Assembly: GCA_022497145.1 (NCBI GenBank) | Contig: MU385871.1 | Location: 186,001 to 250,000, forward strand | Reading direction: 5' to 3' | DNA from: Rostrohypoxylon terebratum | Taxonomy: Eukaryota > Ascomycota > Sordariomycetes > Xylariales > Hypoxylaceae | Length of the DNA stretch: 64,000 bases | Part shown: piece by piece, positions 23,627 to 35,009 of the stretch | Numbering within the stretch: the first letter of the stretch is position 1 | Layout of the letters: every line of letters starts with the position of its first letter | Notes under the pieces: model-generated | Database searches by the model: none | The model's input: the letters and a program-made list of their open reading frames with translations, nothing else | Told to the model about the DNA's origin: nothing | Translations under genes and position numbers: made by a program

Positions 23627-24666
23627 GTTCAACTGTGACTACTATTGGTACTATTGGTATGCGCAATTGAGGAAAGTATGAAGCTCGAAAATAGAGATTG
23701 GTGAAGGAGAATGTAGAGAGTAGAAGGTGTAAAGAGTGCACAAGAGGTACAGTGTGAGAAGGAGACAAGGAAAGATGTTTTAAGGTTGAATTAGTTGAAT
23801 TGGCTTAGCAACGGCAAGGGGGAAATGGCGCGGGTCCACAATACGCGAAGAAGTCGCGTAAAGTGATTCAACCTTGGAAGGTTTCGACGCGTCAAGTCCC
23901 GCTCAGGCGTTTTCCCGTTTTGGGCGTTGCAGCGCGTGGCTAGCGAGTGAATGTACCTAAGTACCTAAATTCCGTGAATGTGTGGCATCGATGATCCATT
24001 GGATCCATTGTGTTACTAATCCATATGTGGGTCACTGAGGCTAGTGACTGAGGCGGGAAGCAAGCAGCAAGCTCCTTCCTTAGCCTCACCTCCCCTGCCT
24101 CCCCCACCTTTGACGTAGGAGACGCATCATTACATAATCAGGTGACCCATCAAATACAGCTATTCCCCAAATATCCCCCCAATCTTGGAAGAGGGCGAAC
24201 TCCGAAGCTCAAAGATTGTGGAATGCCCCTTATTCCTTGTTCCTCATTTGTCGATCGTCAATTAGTAGGAGCTTCTTGGTTCGCCCATTACGGATAGCTG
24301 CTTTTTCATTGGCACGCATTATTAGGTACGTACCATTGTGCCCTGATACCGCCATTAGCAATTGCTTTTCCCGGTTACCTAAGGTTATAGTAGGACCTAA
24401 GACCGGACCTACCTGCCTACCTATAGCAGGTATTATCTATTATGGTATCTATCGCTATCGCCACACCGGCAACAGGAGCCCAAGTACATATTGAATCCCA
24501 CTCTTGGGCAACACAGACGATGAACGCCCTCCATTCCCCATCATCACTCAGGCAACCTTTATTCTCTGGCCTAGCAGTCAATGAAATCTCGACTAAGTGA
24601 ACGCCTGGAGGGTAGGACAGTTTCAATGCCTTGGCTTCTTCTTCTTCTGCCTTTGACGACAACGAT
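23627..24666. promoter_or_regulatory. Divergent promoter region between CDC6 and the MoCo sulfurase gene
   Basis: A 1.04-kb region between two genes read outward. It contains the MCB cluster near CDC6 and repeated GGATCCATTG-like words near 23990-24012. No additional coding sequence is evident; the 24216 and 24631 frames start at TTG. Confidence 0.4.
23843..23892 (-). promoter_or_regulatory. MluI cell-cycle box cluster upstream of CDC6
   Basis: ACGCGT at 23887-23892 is the MCB core recognised by MBF (Swi6 with Mbp1/Res1). The near-match ACGCGA occurs at 23843-23848 and in inverted orientation at 23854-23859. The cluster is about 217-266 bp before the CDC6 ATG. In yeasts, CDC6/cdc18 is a known G1/S target of MBF, so function is plausible but not proven here. 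Confidence 0.5.
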
Positions 24667-27220
24667 ATGACGGGCTATGGCGGTAGTGCGGCATACAACA
24701 GCCACATCGAGGGCTTCCGCCAAACCGAGTTCCCTATGCTACGAGGCAAGCCTTGTCCTACCCTAATTCCCTCTACTCGACCAAAAATATGTTTGATTAA
24801 TAAGACAAATAGATGAGATCTACCTTGACCATGCCGGGACAACCCTGTATGCGAAGTCTCTTGTAGACAAGTTTGCCTCGGATATGACATCGAATCTGTT
24901 TGGAAATCCGCATTCTGCTTCCTTTTCATCACAGACATCCACTACTCGCATTGAAGATGTTCGACTTCAAGTTTTACAATTCTTCAACGCCGACCCTTCC
25001 GAGTTTGACCTTGTCTTTGTTGCCAATGCCACGGCAGGCATCAAGCTTGCAGTCGAAGCATTTCGAGGTCACCCTCTTGGCTTCGACTATCTATACCACC
25101 AAGCATGTCACACCAGCTTGGTGGGTGTTCGAGAAGAAGCAACACATAATCAATGTCTAGACAATGCTGGCGTAGACGAATGGCTTGGCGGAACCAACCC
25201 CTTTGTCGAGTTAAATCGTCATGACAGCCCACTCCTTTTCGCCTATCCAGCGCAATCCAACATGGACGGCGCTCGATATCCCCTCGACTGGGCCAACTCA
25301 TTTCGCAAAAGTGGGGCATCGTCAGGACGGCCAACATTCACCCTATTGGATGCCACCGCATTCGTTGCGACATCGCCATTGGACCTAAGCAACTCGGATT
25401 CGGCGCCGGACTTTACTGTGTTCAGTTTTTACAAGATTTTTGGGTTTCCGGACTTAGGCGGACTTCTTGTGAGACGTCAAGCTGCACCAATTTTCCAATC
25501 CAGGAAATATTTCGGCGGCGGCACAGTTGATATGGTGGTTTGTCTCAAGGAGCAATGGCATGCTCCTAAAGCACAAACCTTGCACGAGTCATTAGAAGAC
25601 GGGACTTTACCGATACATAGCATCGTCGCTTTAGACTCAGCCCTTGATGTTCATCGCCGATTGTTCAAATCCATGAGAGATGTTTCGTCTCACACGTCCT
25701 TCCTCAGCCAAAGATTATATGATGGTCTGGCTACCTTGAAATATAGCACTGGCCAACCTGTATGTATTATTTACCCGCAGCCGCCATTGGCATCGAAGGA
25801 GCTAGAGTCTCCAGGAAACGGGCCAGTCGTTACCTTCAATCTACAAAATTACCTTGGGGGATGGGTTAGCTTGGTTGAATTTGAGAAACTTGCGGTGCTC
25901 AAAAAGTTTCATGTTCGTACTGGGGGGCTTTGCAACCCAGGTGGAATTGCAGAGGCCCTCAACCTAGCACCTTGGGAGATGAAACAAAATTTCTCGGCTG
26001 GGTTTCGATGCGGAACTGAGAATGATATCATGAGTGGAAAACCAACCGGAGTGATTCGAGTAAGCTTGGGTGCCATGAGTACTATTTCAGACGTGGATCG
26101 ATTTATCGCTTTCGTCGCCGAGTTCTACCAGTCCGAAAACGCACTAGAGTTCATTCAACCGACTCTAATACCAAATTCTCCAGCACTGCCAGATATATAT
26201 GTGAAGAGCATCGTAGTATTTCCTATCAAGAGCTGCGCGGGGTTCCACATTCCGGCCGGAATGTCGTGGGAAGTCAGACCAGAAGGGCTTGCATGGGATC
26301 GTGAGTGGTGTTTGGTTCACCAGGGGACCGGCCAGGCCTTGAGCCAAAAACGCCATCCACGCATGGCCCTAATTCGACCAGCGATTGATTTTTCCAAGGG
26401 ACAATTGCAAGTTTCTTACTTAGGCCCTCGTCTACGACATATTCCCCCTGAAATTAGTGTTCCTCTATCATCAAATCCGAATCTTTTTCAAGCGAACACT
26501 ACGTCCAAGCCGATGTCATCCAGAGTCTGTGGTGACGAGATATCAGCACAAATATATACCTCCCACGAGATCAATAACTTCTTCACGGCGATCCTCGGAG
26601 TGCCATGCGCATTAGCCCGCTTCCCACCTGGAGGCTTGGGTAAGAGTATGCGACACGCTAAGGCTCACCTTCAAAAACACCAAAAAGTCAACAGGAGATC
26701 ACAATGCAAGATTCCATGCCAATTCCCAGGCATGGATACGCCTCCTGATTCGGATTCCGAATCAGACCGACAGCGCATCCTCCTATCAAACGAGAGTCCC
26801 ATTCTTGCCATCAACTTGTCGAGTCTCGAGATATTAAATCACCATATTATCAAACAAGGAGGTAAAGCGGTCTCCTCGGAAGCATTCCGTGCCAATATCG
26901 TTGTCGGTCCATCAACTGCAAGTACCGAGCCACAGTCATTTGCTTATTCAGAAGATCATTGGTCTAGCTTACGGATCGGCCAGCAAGATTTCAAGATGTT
27001 AGGATCCTGCCGCAGGTGTCATATGGTATGCATAGACCAAGAAACGGCAGAGAAGAGCGAGGAGCCGTTCGTCACATTATCAAAGACGAGAAGGTTTGAT
27101 GGGAAGGTATTCTTCGGGACACACATGTGCCACCTACCTATGCCAACCCTCGGCACTAAGGAAGCCCAATTCCCAACAATTACAGTAGGAGACAAAGTAC
27201 TGGTAGATCCTATCCAGTAA
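24667..27220 (+). CDS. hxB: Molybdenum cofactor sulfurase (HxB/MOCOS type)
   Basis: Two exons (24667-24745 and 24813-27220) give 828 aa. The intron donor is GC (AG|GCAAGC) with a TAG acceptor, joining PMLR to DEIYLDHAGTTLY, a hallmark of the family; a weaker GTCCTA donor is the alternative. The enzyme adds the terminal sulfur to the molybdenum cofactor of xanthine dehydrogenase and aldehyde oxidase-type enzymes, using cysteine. The N-terminal half is an NifS-like PLP domain with the likely PLP lysine in S-F-Y-K-I-F-G (about residue 233) and the sulfur-carrying Cys in G-G-L-C-N-P-G-G (about 399). The C-terminal half is a MOSC domain (about 455-828) with S-C-R-R-C-H-M-V. The first in-frame ATG is at 24667; the codon at 24631 is TTG. 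Confidence 0.93.
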
Positions 27221-28207
27221 ATTTAAATATAGTCAAATCATTAAAAACAATTAGACATTGATCCATGTCAAACGATTTGGTATCGAAGTATCGGCTACCC
27301 TCGTGATCTGTAGCTTCACAACTCTAGACGTAGCCAAGACTGACGACATGTCCGAACTATACAGTTATATATCTAGAATGCTGCCAGATCAGGCCGTTGT
27401 CACAGCCACGTAAGCAAAGATATCAAGGCATTAGTCTTCTATTCCGAATCGCCATTCATATGAACATAGATCTAGTCAAACCAAGTGATAGATGAGCACC
27501 TAAGTAGATATGTATATGTCACTACAAGCGATTGAGAATAAGCTCCAAGATGCTGTCACCTACCTAATTGATATCGTAGAGTTAAAGTGATGGTAGTTCT
27601 GAAGAAAATATTATTTTTCTGCGTTCAATGAGTCTTCGCACTATATGTCGTGTTAAGCCCTCACTCTAGTTGACATACATATATTCATTACACTGACGAT
27701 GCCTGTATATCTGGAATAGTAGGAGGGGGAGGGGGGCATAAAGAGTGAAGCCACGGCTGATGTGTATAACAATCCTGAAGTACCATGGTATCTGCTAAAA
27801 TACCTGGGTAGGTGACGAGAGGCATTGCACTAACTATCATCTCATATCTCGTCTGAGTCACCTCCATTGCTTCCAGGGACCACTTTAACAAGTGCTCGTG
27901 ATGAGTGTCATCTAGTGGTATAGATATTCGCCCACGATTTTTTATCTTCTACTTACCTGCAAAAAAATATAGTTGTAGAGGAGCTCTGACCTTGGAAGCC
28001 TTCTGTCTCTAAACGATTGGCATCTTTTCCCTCATCTCACCCACGTCCACCATATTCTACACAGACCAGTCTTCTGTCGCGACACTCTCGTTGTCCCCCA
28101 CATCAACTGCTTTAGTGATATTTTCTTCACTTTCAAACGCAAAGTAACCCAACTTTGTTACATATCATCACTGCCGTCATTGACTGACGCGACTGACACA
28201 TTATACG
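27221..28207. other. Spacer between hxB and the unknown gene
   Basis: About 1 kb without a convincing frame. AT-rich; the C/T-rich run just before 28200 fits a leader of the next gene. Confidence 0.4.
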
Positions 28208-28323
28208 ATGAAATACTTTGATTACTATCCTCGACCTTCTAGTAAGAATCCGCTCACCTATCTTGTTTGAAAGCAGTATCCTTTGATTCACCTGCTCTAA
28301 CTGTCAATGACAAACCTTTCACG

Positions 28324-29826
28324 ATGGATTCTCCAGAGGTTCTTAAAAGTATCATCAACCGCTTAGACGGTTTTGAATTCGAATCCATCGACGAGTTATG
28401 CCTTGCACCTAATTCCGTCCTCAAGCCGTTATTACAAGTCAACACTGAGGGCTGCGATATCACCCTAGATGAGTATTGCAGTATTCTCGCCAACCGAATT
28501 AAGCTCGCATTTATCAATTACGCTCAGCACGAAGATGCATACCGTCGTTTCCGAGGCGATAAAGCCTTCTACTACCTGAGTAAGTAACAGCGATCTTCTC
28601 TTCTTACTTTCCTTGCTATCTTTCCATGGTTCTCTTTCGCACTTGTCTTTACCTCTTGAACCACTTTCACGAGGAAGCTAACTCTTGCTCCTGTAGTGCT
28701 CGTAGTCTGGAATCCCGAGCACCCAGGAGCACCACTATCCCCAGGCCGTATCGAAGAACTCATGAAGTTGTGGGTTGCCGCTCGTCGCCGATACCTAGCC
28801 CGTCAATCTACCACAGACGACTCGCCCACCTCAATGCTGGCAGCTATTGTAGACCAGGCAATCTCAATCATCGACGATGTTGATAGCTCGATCCCTACAC
28901 GGACTGTCCGGAGCCTCAATCCTCCCGCGAATATCAAGAAAGCTCCTATCTGGCCCCCTGGTCACTTCAACCCGATTGATGTTGCGATCATGGCTGAGAC
29001 CACAATACGCAAGGAACTCTTTGGCGTGGATGATAAACGTCCCATACGCTCCGAAAAGGACTGGCCGCGATACCCCCATGACCAGGATCACCCTCTAGTG
29101 GCTCGCAAGTTCCTTTGCTGGCTGTCTCTGACGCACACAAGGCCGTCTTCCAGGACTTCCCTTTTTCTTGCGCCTATTGCTTTTATCGTCCACGAAGAGC
29201 GTTCGAAGTGGTATAAAGCCACGGGACACAAGTCTCGTTTCTACGCTACTGCCGACGAATTCCTCGATTACGCAGTCACAGAATTCCAGAAAGTTGGAGG
29301 AGCCATGAAGCAACAAGTGATGGGGCTGCTCACCCCGTGGTTTTTTGACGTAGACGAGGTTGTCGCGGACGCGAAGAGAAAAAACAGGGCCATTCCAACG
29401 TCCTGGGAGATGGGCTGCTTCCGAGCAGGAATGGTGCTCCGCATCGAGAGAATTGGAAAAGTCGATATATATCCTACCTTCCGCCTTGTCCTGTTTATGC
29501 CGGGAACGCCGTACCACGAGGGAGCACAGCAGCCAGCAGATCGACAGAAGAAGCAGGATATGTGGGTTGATGAACTTTTCCGAAAGGCGCACGCCAAGTT
29601 CGATGTACGGGACGGGTGGGCTTATGGCTCGGCACCGCCTCACGGCTTGCCCAAAGAGAGAACCGCCAAACCAGATTCTGTTGAGCTATCAAGTAGGGTC
29701 ATCGAAACCTCCATCCAGGACTCGAAATCCTTCCCGTCGACCAAGGATGATTTCAAAGACGCAGGCTACGAACGCTTAATGGCGTATGTTGGTACCTGGA
29801 AGACCGAGTCTTCAGGGGAGACCTGA
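28324..29826 (+). CDS. Hypothetical fungal protein
   Basis: Two exons (28324-28579 and 28697-29826) give 461 aa. The intron GTAAGT...CTGTAG joins AFYYL to MLVVWNPEHPGAPLSP in frame. No domain is recognised. The protein looks globular, with conserved-looking patches such as PIWPPGHFNPIDVAIMAE and DWPRYPHDQDHPLVARKFLCW, no signal peptide and no membrane span. A longer N-terminus is possible: an ATG at 28208 (MKYFDYYPRPS) joins in frame if a 35-nt GTAAGA...GCAG intron (28242-28276) is removed, but that is short even for a fungus. Coding potential is well supported by the long open second exon and clean splice signals; the function is unknown. Confidence 0.75.
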
Positions 29827-30458
29827 CTTGGGAGAATTCCATAACCGAAATAAGATACTGGGGGCCGGGCTGCGAATATCGCGTTCATCTGGTTAGATGC
29901 AGCATATTGGGTAACTCGTTGAGGGACCTCGCATAGCCATACGGATTTTACTGGAATGGGAAGAGTACATAGAGAGCAGCAATACAAGCTTGGCTCCATA
30001 ATATCCTACTATATCTATCTGCTTTTGTCCCTACATACGTTTCGTGATTAACAATCTACTACTAGCTACGTTGTAGTAGTCACCTAGGACCTAGGACCTA
30101 GGTCTTAGGTATTTGGCGCAACGCTGTCATAAGGTGATTTGATCGATCGCGCTTGCTAATACATGTTTCTCAGAAAGTCCTAAAAGAAAGCGAATCGAAT
30201 CTCCCTATAAATAATTACTCTTGACTGTGAGATGCTGGTTCCATGAGATGTTGTCGGGGAAAGATCACTTAAAGTCTTAGATCACATGTCAATTGAGCCG
30301 CAACCTTGATGGATTATCCATCACCGGATAAATATATATCCTTTGCCAAGCCTAATCTCAATCCAATTACGTAATGATCCCCATAAACTTTTTAAGTCTT
30401 AGGCAGAGGTACATGGAATTCACGTAGCTCGGGCAGCTTCCCAAATTCACTCCCTTTA

Positions 30459-30491
30459 TCTCCAGTCTCCAGTCTCCAGCCTCCAATCTCC
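30459..30491. repeat. CTCCAGT heptamer array
   Basis: About four tandem copies of the seven-base unit CTCCAGT with minor changes. Confidence 0.75.
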
Positions 30492-30889
30492 ATTCTTCAA
30501 CTTTCCATCTTCTTGACGACTAACGATCCTACCCATAATAACATCAAAATTTAAATCGAATATTTATCCGCATCATTCTCTAGTCGGAAACGAAAAGATT
30601 GTCATCAGCCAATATGATATTCAGACTGCCTTCCCCTCTATCGGTAGTTCACCGGTCTGGATCGCGAGCCACTTGCTCTCCACATGATGGCTCTTGATGG
30701 CTCTTCACTCCAATATCCGGATTTCAAATCGAACGACACAAGCATCCGTGTATTAAATGATTTTCACTATGCACGTATCTAATGGGCACGAGTATTCCGA
30801 ACCCTTCCGACGCCCCCTCCTAATACCAAACCTCGGAAAATGACCTGAACCGTGTCATTCCCCTCAGCCCGACCAGCCCGACGGCGCTT

Positions 30890-31573
30890 CGTCCTGGGCA
30901 AGACGGTAAAAGGCCTTCACTGGTCGCGGAACACAAGAAACACTCCCGACACCTATGGTCCTAGGCATGACGAAGATTGAAAAGGCCTTCTAGTAGCCAC
31001 GAGGTTCTATTTGAGAGTGGCGTCACGGTTGGTCCTAGGCACGACCCTTAAAAGGCCAAACTCGGCGCGGCTGCGTTGCATCAACGGACAAAGCCACGCA
31101 TGTACGGTTACTACGGGATGTACGAACATGACGATTTTTTTCTACGGTTCTTGAGTTTCCGGCATTATAGAAGGTAGATGGCGTTCCTCGTCACGTTAGG
31201 TACGCATTCGCCACTTCTCTTACCTTCCCATTATTTCATGCGACCAGCCACATGCTTACACTTCGTCTCGAGTAGGTATACGATCTAGAGGACTCATACG
31301 TTCGGTCAAGTTCAATTCGGTACGCACGACGCTAACGATACAATACCTTGGCATCAATGGAGATACTTGTATGGGAATAATCACGGCACGGCAACTTGAT
31401 TCCTCATCCGGGCAAGCATTTGAGGCGTTTTCTTAATTTTGGGTACAATTTCAGGTGCCCGTGCTGCGTGAGTCCTACTCGGAGAATTCGCCCGTGATCA
31501 ATGAGCGCTAATGCTGTCTGTAGCAAGAAGTAAGTTTCCACGAGTCTCGTCCTGGGCATGACGATAAACGGCC
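30890..31573 (+). repeat. Four direct copies of a short dispersed module
   Basis: The module GTCCTRGGCAYGAC, followed within 12 nt by an A-rich stretch and GGCC, occurs at about 30890-30918, 30957-30991, 31031-31057 and 31549-31573, all in the same orientation. The copies differ by point changes and short gaps, so they look like diverged duplications. Function is unknown. Confidence 0.6.
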
Positions 31574-31635
31574 TCGCGTACTTCGGGTGTATTTTCCGAA
31601 GAATTCACTCTAGACAATATTATCTAGAGAATTAA

Positions 31636-31717
31636 ATGGAGGCAGGGATTCTGCTCCATTCGACTCTGGCTTGATTTCCCCAGAGAATACATGGAGGTTA
31701 GGGATCCTAACTCCATG
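31636..31717. repeat. Twin hairpins with shared outer stem
   Basis: Two imperfect palindromes, 31636-31659 and 31690-31717, share the outer stem ATGGAG/CTCCAT and the preceding word AGAGAAT. Their inner arms differ but stay paired: GCAG/CTGC in the first, TTAG/CTAA in the second. Confidence 0.6.
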
Positions 31718-32461
31718 CTTTACCGGGCGAGATAACCGCTTACTCGGACTTGTGGGTGAAAAACACCGAAGCTTTAACTCGCTGTTTCCCTGTACAAGTC
31801 CTAGAGTTGCCGGTCGCCCGGTGACGACGAACACGGCTGTTCGTCATCGACATCGTGGTTTCTGTTACTTAAAATTTCATGACCTATACTATTTCTTGGC
31901 ATCTGGTGACGGCATGATGCTAGCGGAACGCCAAGCGCCTCGAATCCCGCGATCGTGGTTGGTGGCAGTTATGATATGACCTCGTATACCTGTACCAGTC
32001 GATGTCACATCCCAGATACTAGCTAGTTGAATTAACAGCGCTGGGACTTTTCTTTTTCTTTGTTGGGATCAAATGGGAAACGGAATCCGGAGTACCTCTT
32101 TGTTCAAAGTTTTCCGCAGTTGAGCTGATCGTTACAACCAAGGTGTATCCGCAATCTGTAATGGGCACCTTGTGGCGACCCCATGAGGGTCGAGCCAGGG
32201 GGGGCAGGTACACATGGTGTTCTGGCCCCCTTCGCTTTATCCTATGGCGGGTCGCGCGTACCTCCATATGCTTGGGTTCTTTCTGAAAGAGATAAGCGCG
32301 ATAGTAAGGGCAGTATGCTGGAGCAAAAGGGCGCTTCCCTCAGGGAGTCATCATCCCAGCCCTTTTGCGAACCTCGGCAGAAGCTACTTTGCTCTGGAGC
32401 CAGCGTCTCGGACTAGGCCGAGGAGAACCCGTCCCACGCTGACAAGCTGCCTCTTTCGCGT

Positions 32462-32495
32462 CGCGCCTGGACCTGCCTAGGTAGGTCCAGGCGCG
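32462..32495. repeat. Perfect 13-bp inverted repeat
   Basis: CGCGCCTGGACCT at 32462-32474 pairs perfectly with AGGTCCAGGCGCG at 32483-32495 across an 8-nt loop (GCCTAGGT). It would form a stable GC-rich hairpin or cruciform. It lies in gene-free DNA. Confidence 0.7.
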
Positions 32496-33548
32496 CGCGA
32501 AGCCCTCGGAGGCGTGGGAGCGAGCTTTGGAAGGATGATAGGAGCTCCACGTACCGACGCGAGCAGATACCTAATATGTTTACGTATCCCCTTGCGTTCG
32601 ACGTGCAGACTCGGGGCTGGGCTGGTCGCGTCTCTCGGCGGACAGATTCCGCGGGTTCGCCCGCACTGTCCCAAAGGCCCCCGGCTCGACTGCAAACAAG
32701 CCACATCCGGGCAACAACATAAATATACACAGAAGCGGACCGTCTCCCGACGCCCTGACGCCGGCGGTCCCCTTTTGGAATCGGGCAGGTTCCTAAGATA
32801 AAATTTATCTCCGAAGAATATTCTTAACTAAATCGGTAACCGAACGAGGGAGAAAAAGGATGAGAGAAAAAAATTATAAAAATTTTGGCTAGGGGGCGAC
32901 TGGTGCGGTGTTTCTGTCCAAGGAGATGCTGTTGGGATTCTCTGCTTTTTGTAATTAGTTGGATATCGTAAACACAAGCTGGGCCTTGCCCCCAAATTTC
33001 TGTTCGGTTTTCTTGTGCTGTGACATGGTTGTGCGTGATGATCACTCTGGAGGACGCTATAATTAACAGAACCCTGATTATGTCTAGGTCGGAATAACAT
33101 GTAAGGAGTCCCTCGATTTCACGGCGAGGCTTCAGCAATAGTAAGGCGTGATATTAAGAGTACCAAATCATGCAAAATCTATGGCCTCCCGGACGCGTAG
33201 TAGAGTCCACTAGGCACTTTAGATGTGTAGACCCTAGGTAAGTAGACATCTGAGTACGAGGCACAAGAAACACTATGATCTGTAGAAGTATCGATTGTTT
33301 TTATTGCTGTTTTGTGCATAGTCAAACTACTTATACACCCATAGGACGCCAGTCGCCTTGTTCCCTAGTCATTCAACGTAGTCGTCAACGTGTCTCTTTC
33401 GTACAATTTACAGACGTCTAACCACGTCAGGAGTTCTCATGACAACTCCATTCATCATTCAATCTGCCACGCGTGTACCCATCTCGGCGCCATTCTCGTT
33501 GGTTGACCTGCCAAACACTGTTCTATTGCTTCGGTGAGCGTGGTAGGT

Positions 33549-33887
33549 CTACTTGGTAGGGCTTTGGGGACCGCGCGTGAAGCTAGATGGTTCATTCCAA
33601 ATCAGCATAACGAACTCTGGCGGAAACGTAAGTAGGACAGGATACTTACCTATGCCACATCTGTCCGAGGAAGCCTGTCTGGGGCTTCTGGTCGTGTAGA
33701 CTGGCTCGCCTAGCCATGGAGCTGCTTTCATTACTGCGCTTCGCGTTCATGAGACCTTCGAAAGTGGGACCAGAACCCTAGATTCAACGTGTTAGTAGGT
33801 GGCAGGAAGACAACATGGAATTGGGAGACGTACCCGTCGTCGAGGAGGGCTAGATGGGATTGCGTTGGGAGCCTTGGTGCTATCCAT
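33549..33887 (-). CDS. Small conserved-looking fungal protein (71 aa), three exons
   Basis: Exons 33887-33834, 33777-33650 and 33582-33549 give 71 aa. Both introns are canonical (GTACGT...CTAG, 56 nt; GTAAGT...CTAG, 67 nt) and both junctions keep the frame: PPRRR|GSGPTFEGLMNAKR and FLGQMWH|SFTRG, ending PQSPTK and TAG. The protein is small, basic and Ser/Arg-rich, with the motifs SSPPRRRGSGPTFEGLM, ARRASLHDQKP and GFLGQMWHSFTRG. The style resembles short Pezizomycotina proteins sometimes labelled as conidiation-related, but that label is from memory and not proven. There is no signal peptide or membrane span. The longest single exon is too short to be seen as an open frame by itself. Confidence 0.75.
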
Positions 33888-34843
33888 CTTGATAGTCTCG
33901 TGTGAAGTTTCTTAAGTATGTAGTTGGTCACTGGTGGTGATCTATCTAGTATCGATGTAGTTTCACAAGGCGATATTTTGAGTAATTGTATTATAAAGAT
34001 ACCAGATGGGACGGGAGAGAGAGAGAGAGTCTAGAGGGGAAAGGAGGGCGATTAGTGTTGTATTTATGTAGGCTCGATGTGTACCAATAGACACGACTTT
34101 TGTAATCAAACGGCGGCAGAATCCTTCATCTAGCTACCCAATGTATCGAAGATACATAAGCAATATCGTTAGATTCAACCAGCGCTACTGCACCTTTCCA
34201 TTGTCCGAAGCAAACCTTGAACCCTTGGGTGCCTGGGACTGATTGATCAGCAACCCAGGCAGTCAAGCTCTAAAAATCGGAGAAAGTCCCCCTCGATGAC
34301 TTCACCAATGATATGGACCATCGGGGTAAGCTTTGGGGGAGAACTATCCGTTTGAATCGTACGAGTAGCGCATCCCCTAGTGTGATAGGCAATGTACTGA
34401 TCTGTATCTATGATAAACGGTGACAAAGAAAGAACAATGTGGTGAGGTTGGTTTCTAATACGTGCCAATACATGACGCAGTGCAAGGTACTTCTGCGTGC
34501 GGAATGAGACAACGTCATAGGCGAAGTAGAGCTCCATCCTTGCCCCGTTAGGGGAGAGATGTACACACAAGTCTCTACCCCGCAAAGAGACCGGACAAGG
34601 AGATCGCGGAGGGCTTATATTGATGATTAAATGATCGAATCAGCTTGCTTCGATCGACACTTGCCGCTGCCTTATTAAGTGGCATGAGGATGACACCACC
34701 TCCTTCTGGTCGTCGACACGGCATTCTTTGCAATAAGGTGCGACAGATGCAGCGGAGCGGAAGGTGGGGGTTTTCAGCGTCTGGATGACCGACCACGGCG
34801 ACCAGACTTGCCAGATGAACATCTGTTCCTGGGAAACAAGATA

Positions 34844-35009
34844 TCTCCCGAAGTGCCAACTGACAGCAGGTACAAGATAGACCCAGTAAATCTATGGTAT
34901 GATTGGCTAAGAAAGGCGTATAGTACCTTCTTTCTTGAAATCTAATTGGGCGCATCTTTTAGTATTCCCATGGGTTTATGTACCTGCTGTTAGTTGGCAC
35001 TTCGGGAGA
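34844..35009. mobile_element. MITE-like element with 30-bp terminal inverted repeats and TA flanks
   Basis: Arms 34844-34873 and 34980-35009 are inverted copies with one mismatch, beginning TCTCCCGAAGTGCC. The dinucleotide TA flanks the element on both sides (34842-34843 and 35010-35011), as expected for a Tc1/mariner-type insertion. The 106-bp interior encodes nothing, so any movement would need a transposase from elsewhere. Confidence 0.6.

Larger units (their letters stand above)
29827..33548. other. Gene-poor region with hairpins and repeated modules
   Basis: About 3.7 kb with no frame over 105 codons and no recognisable protein. It contains a CCTAGGT patch (30082-30110), a CTCCAGT heptamer array (30459-30491), four copies of a GTCCTRGGCAYGAC module, twin hairpins at 31.6 kb and a strong inverted repeat at 32.46 kb. 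The mixture resembles an old, non-coding mobile-element remnant, but no coding trace supports that. Confidence 0.45.

Noticed and set aside
34247..34955. Two overlapping minus-strand frames (126 and 112 codons)
   Set aside because: They lie in different frames, no domain is recognised, and the first overlaps the inverted-repeat element. A decayed gene is possible but unsupported.
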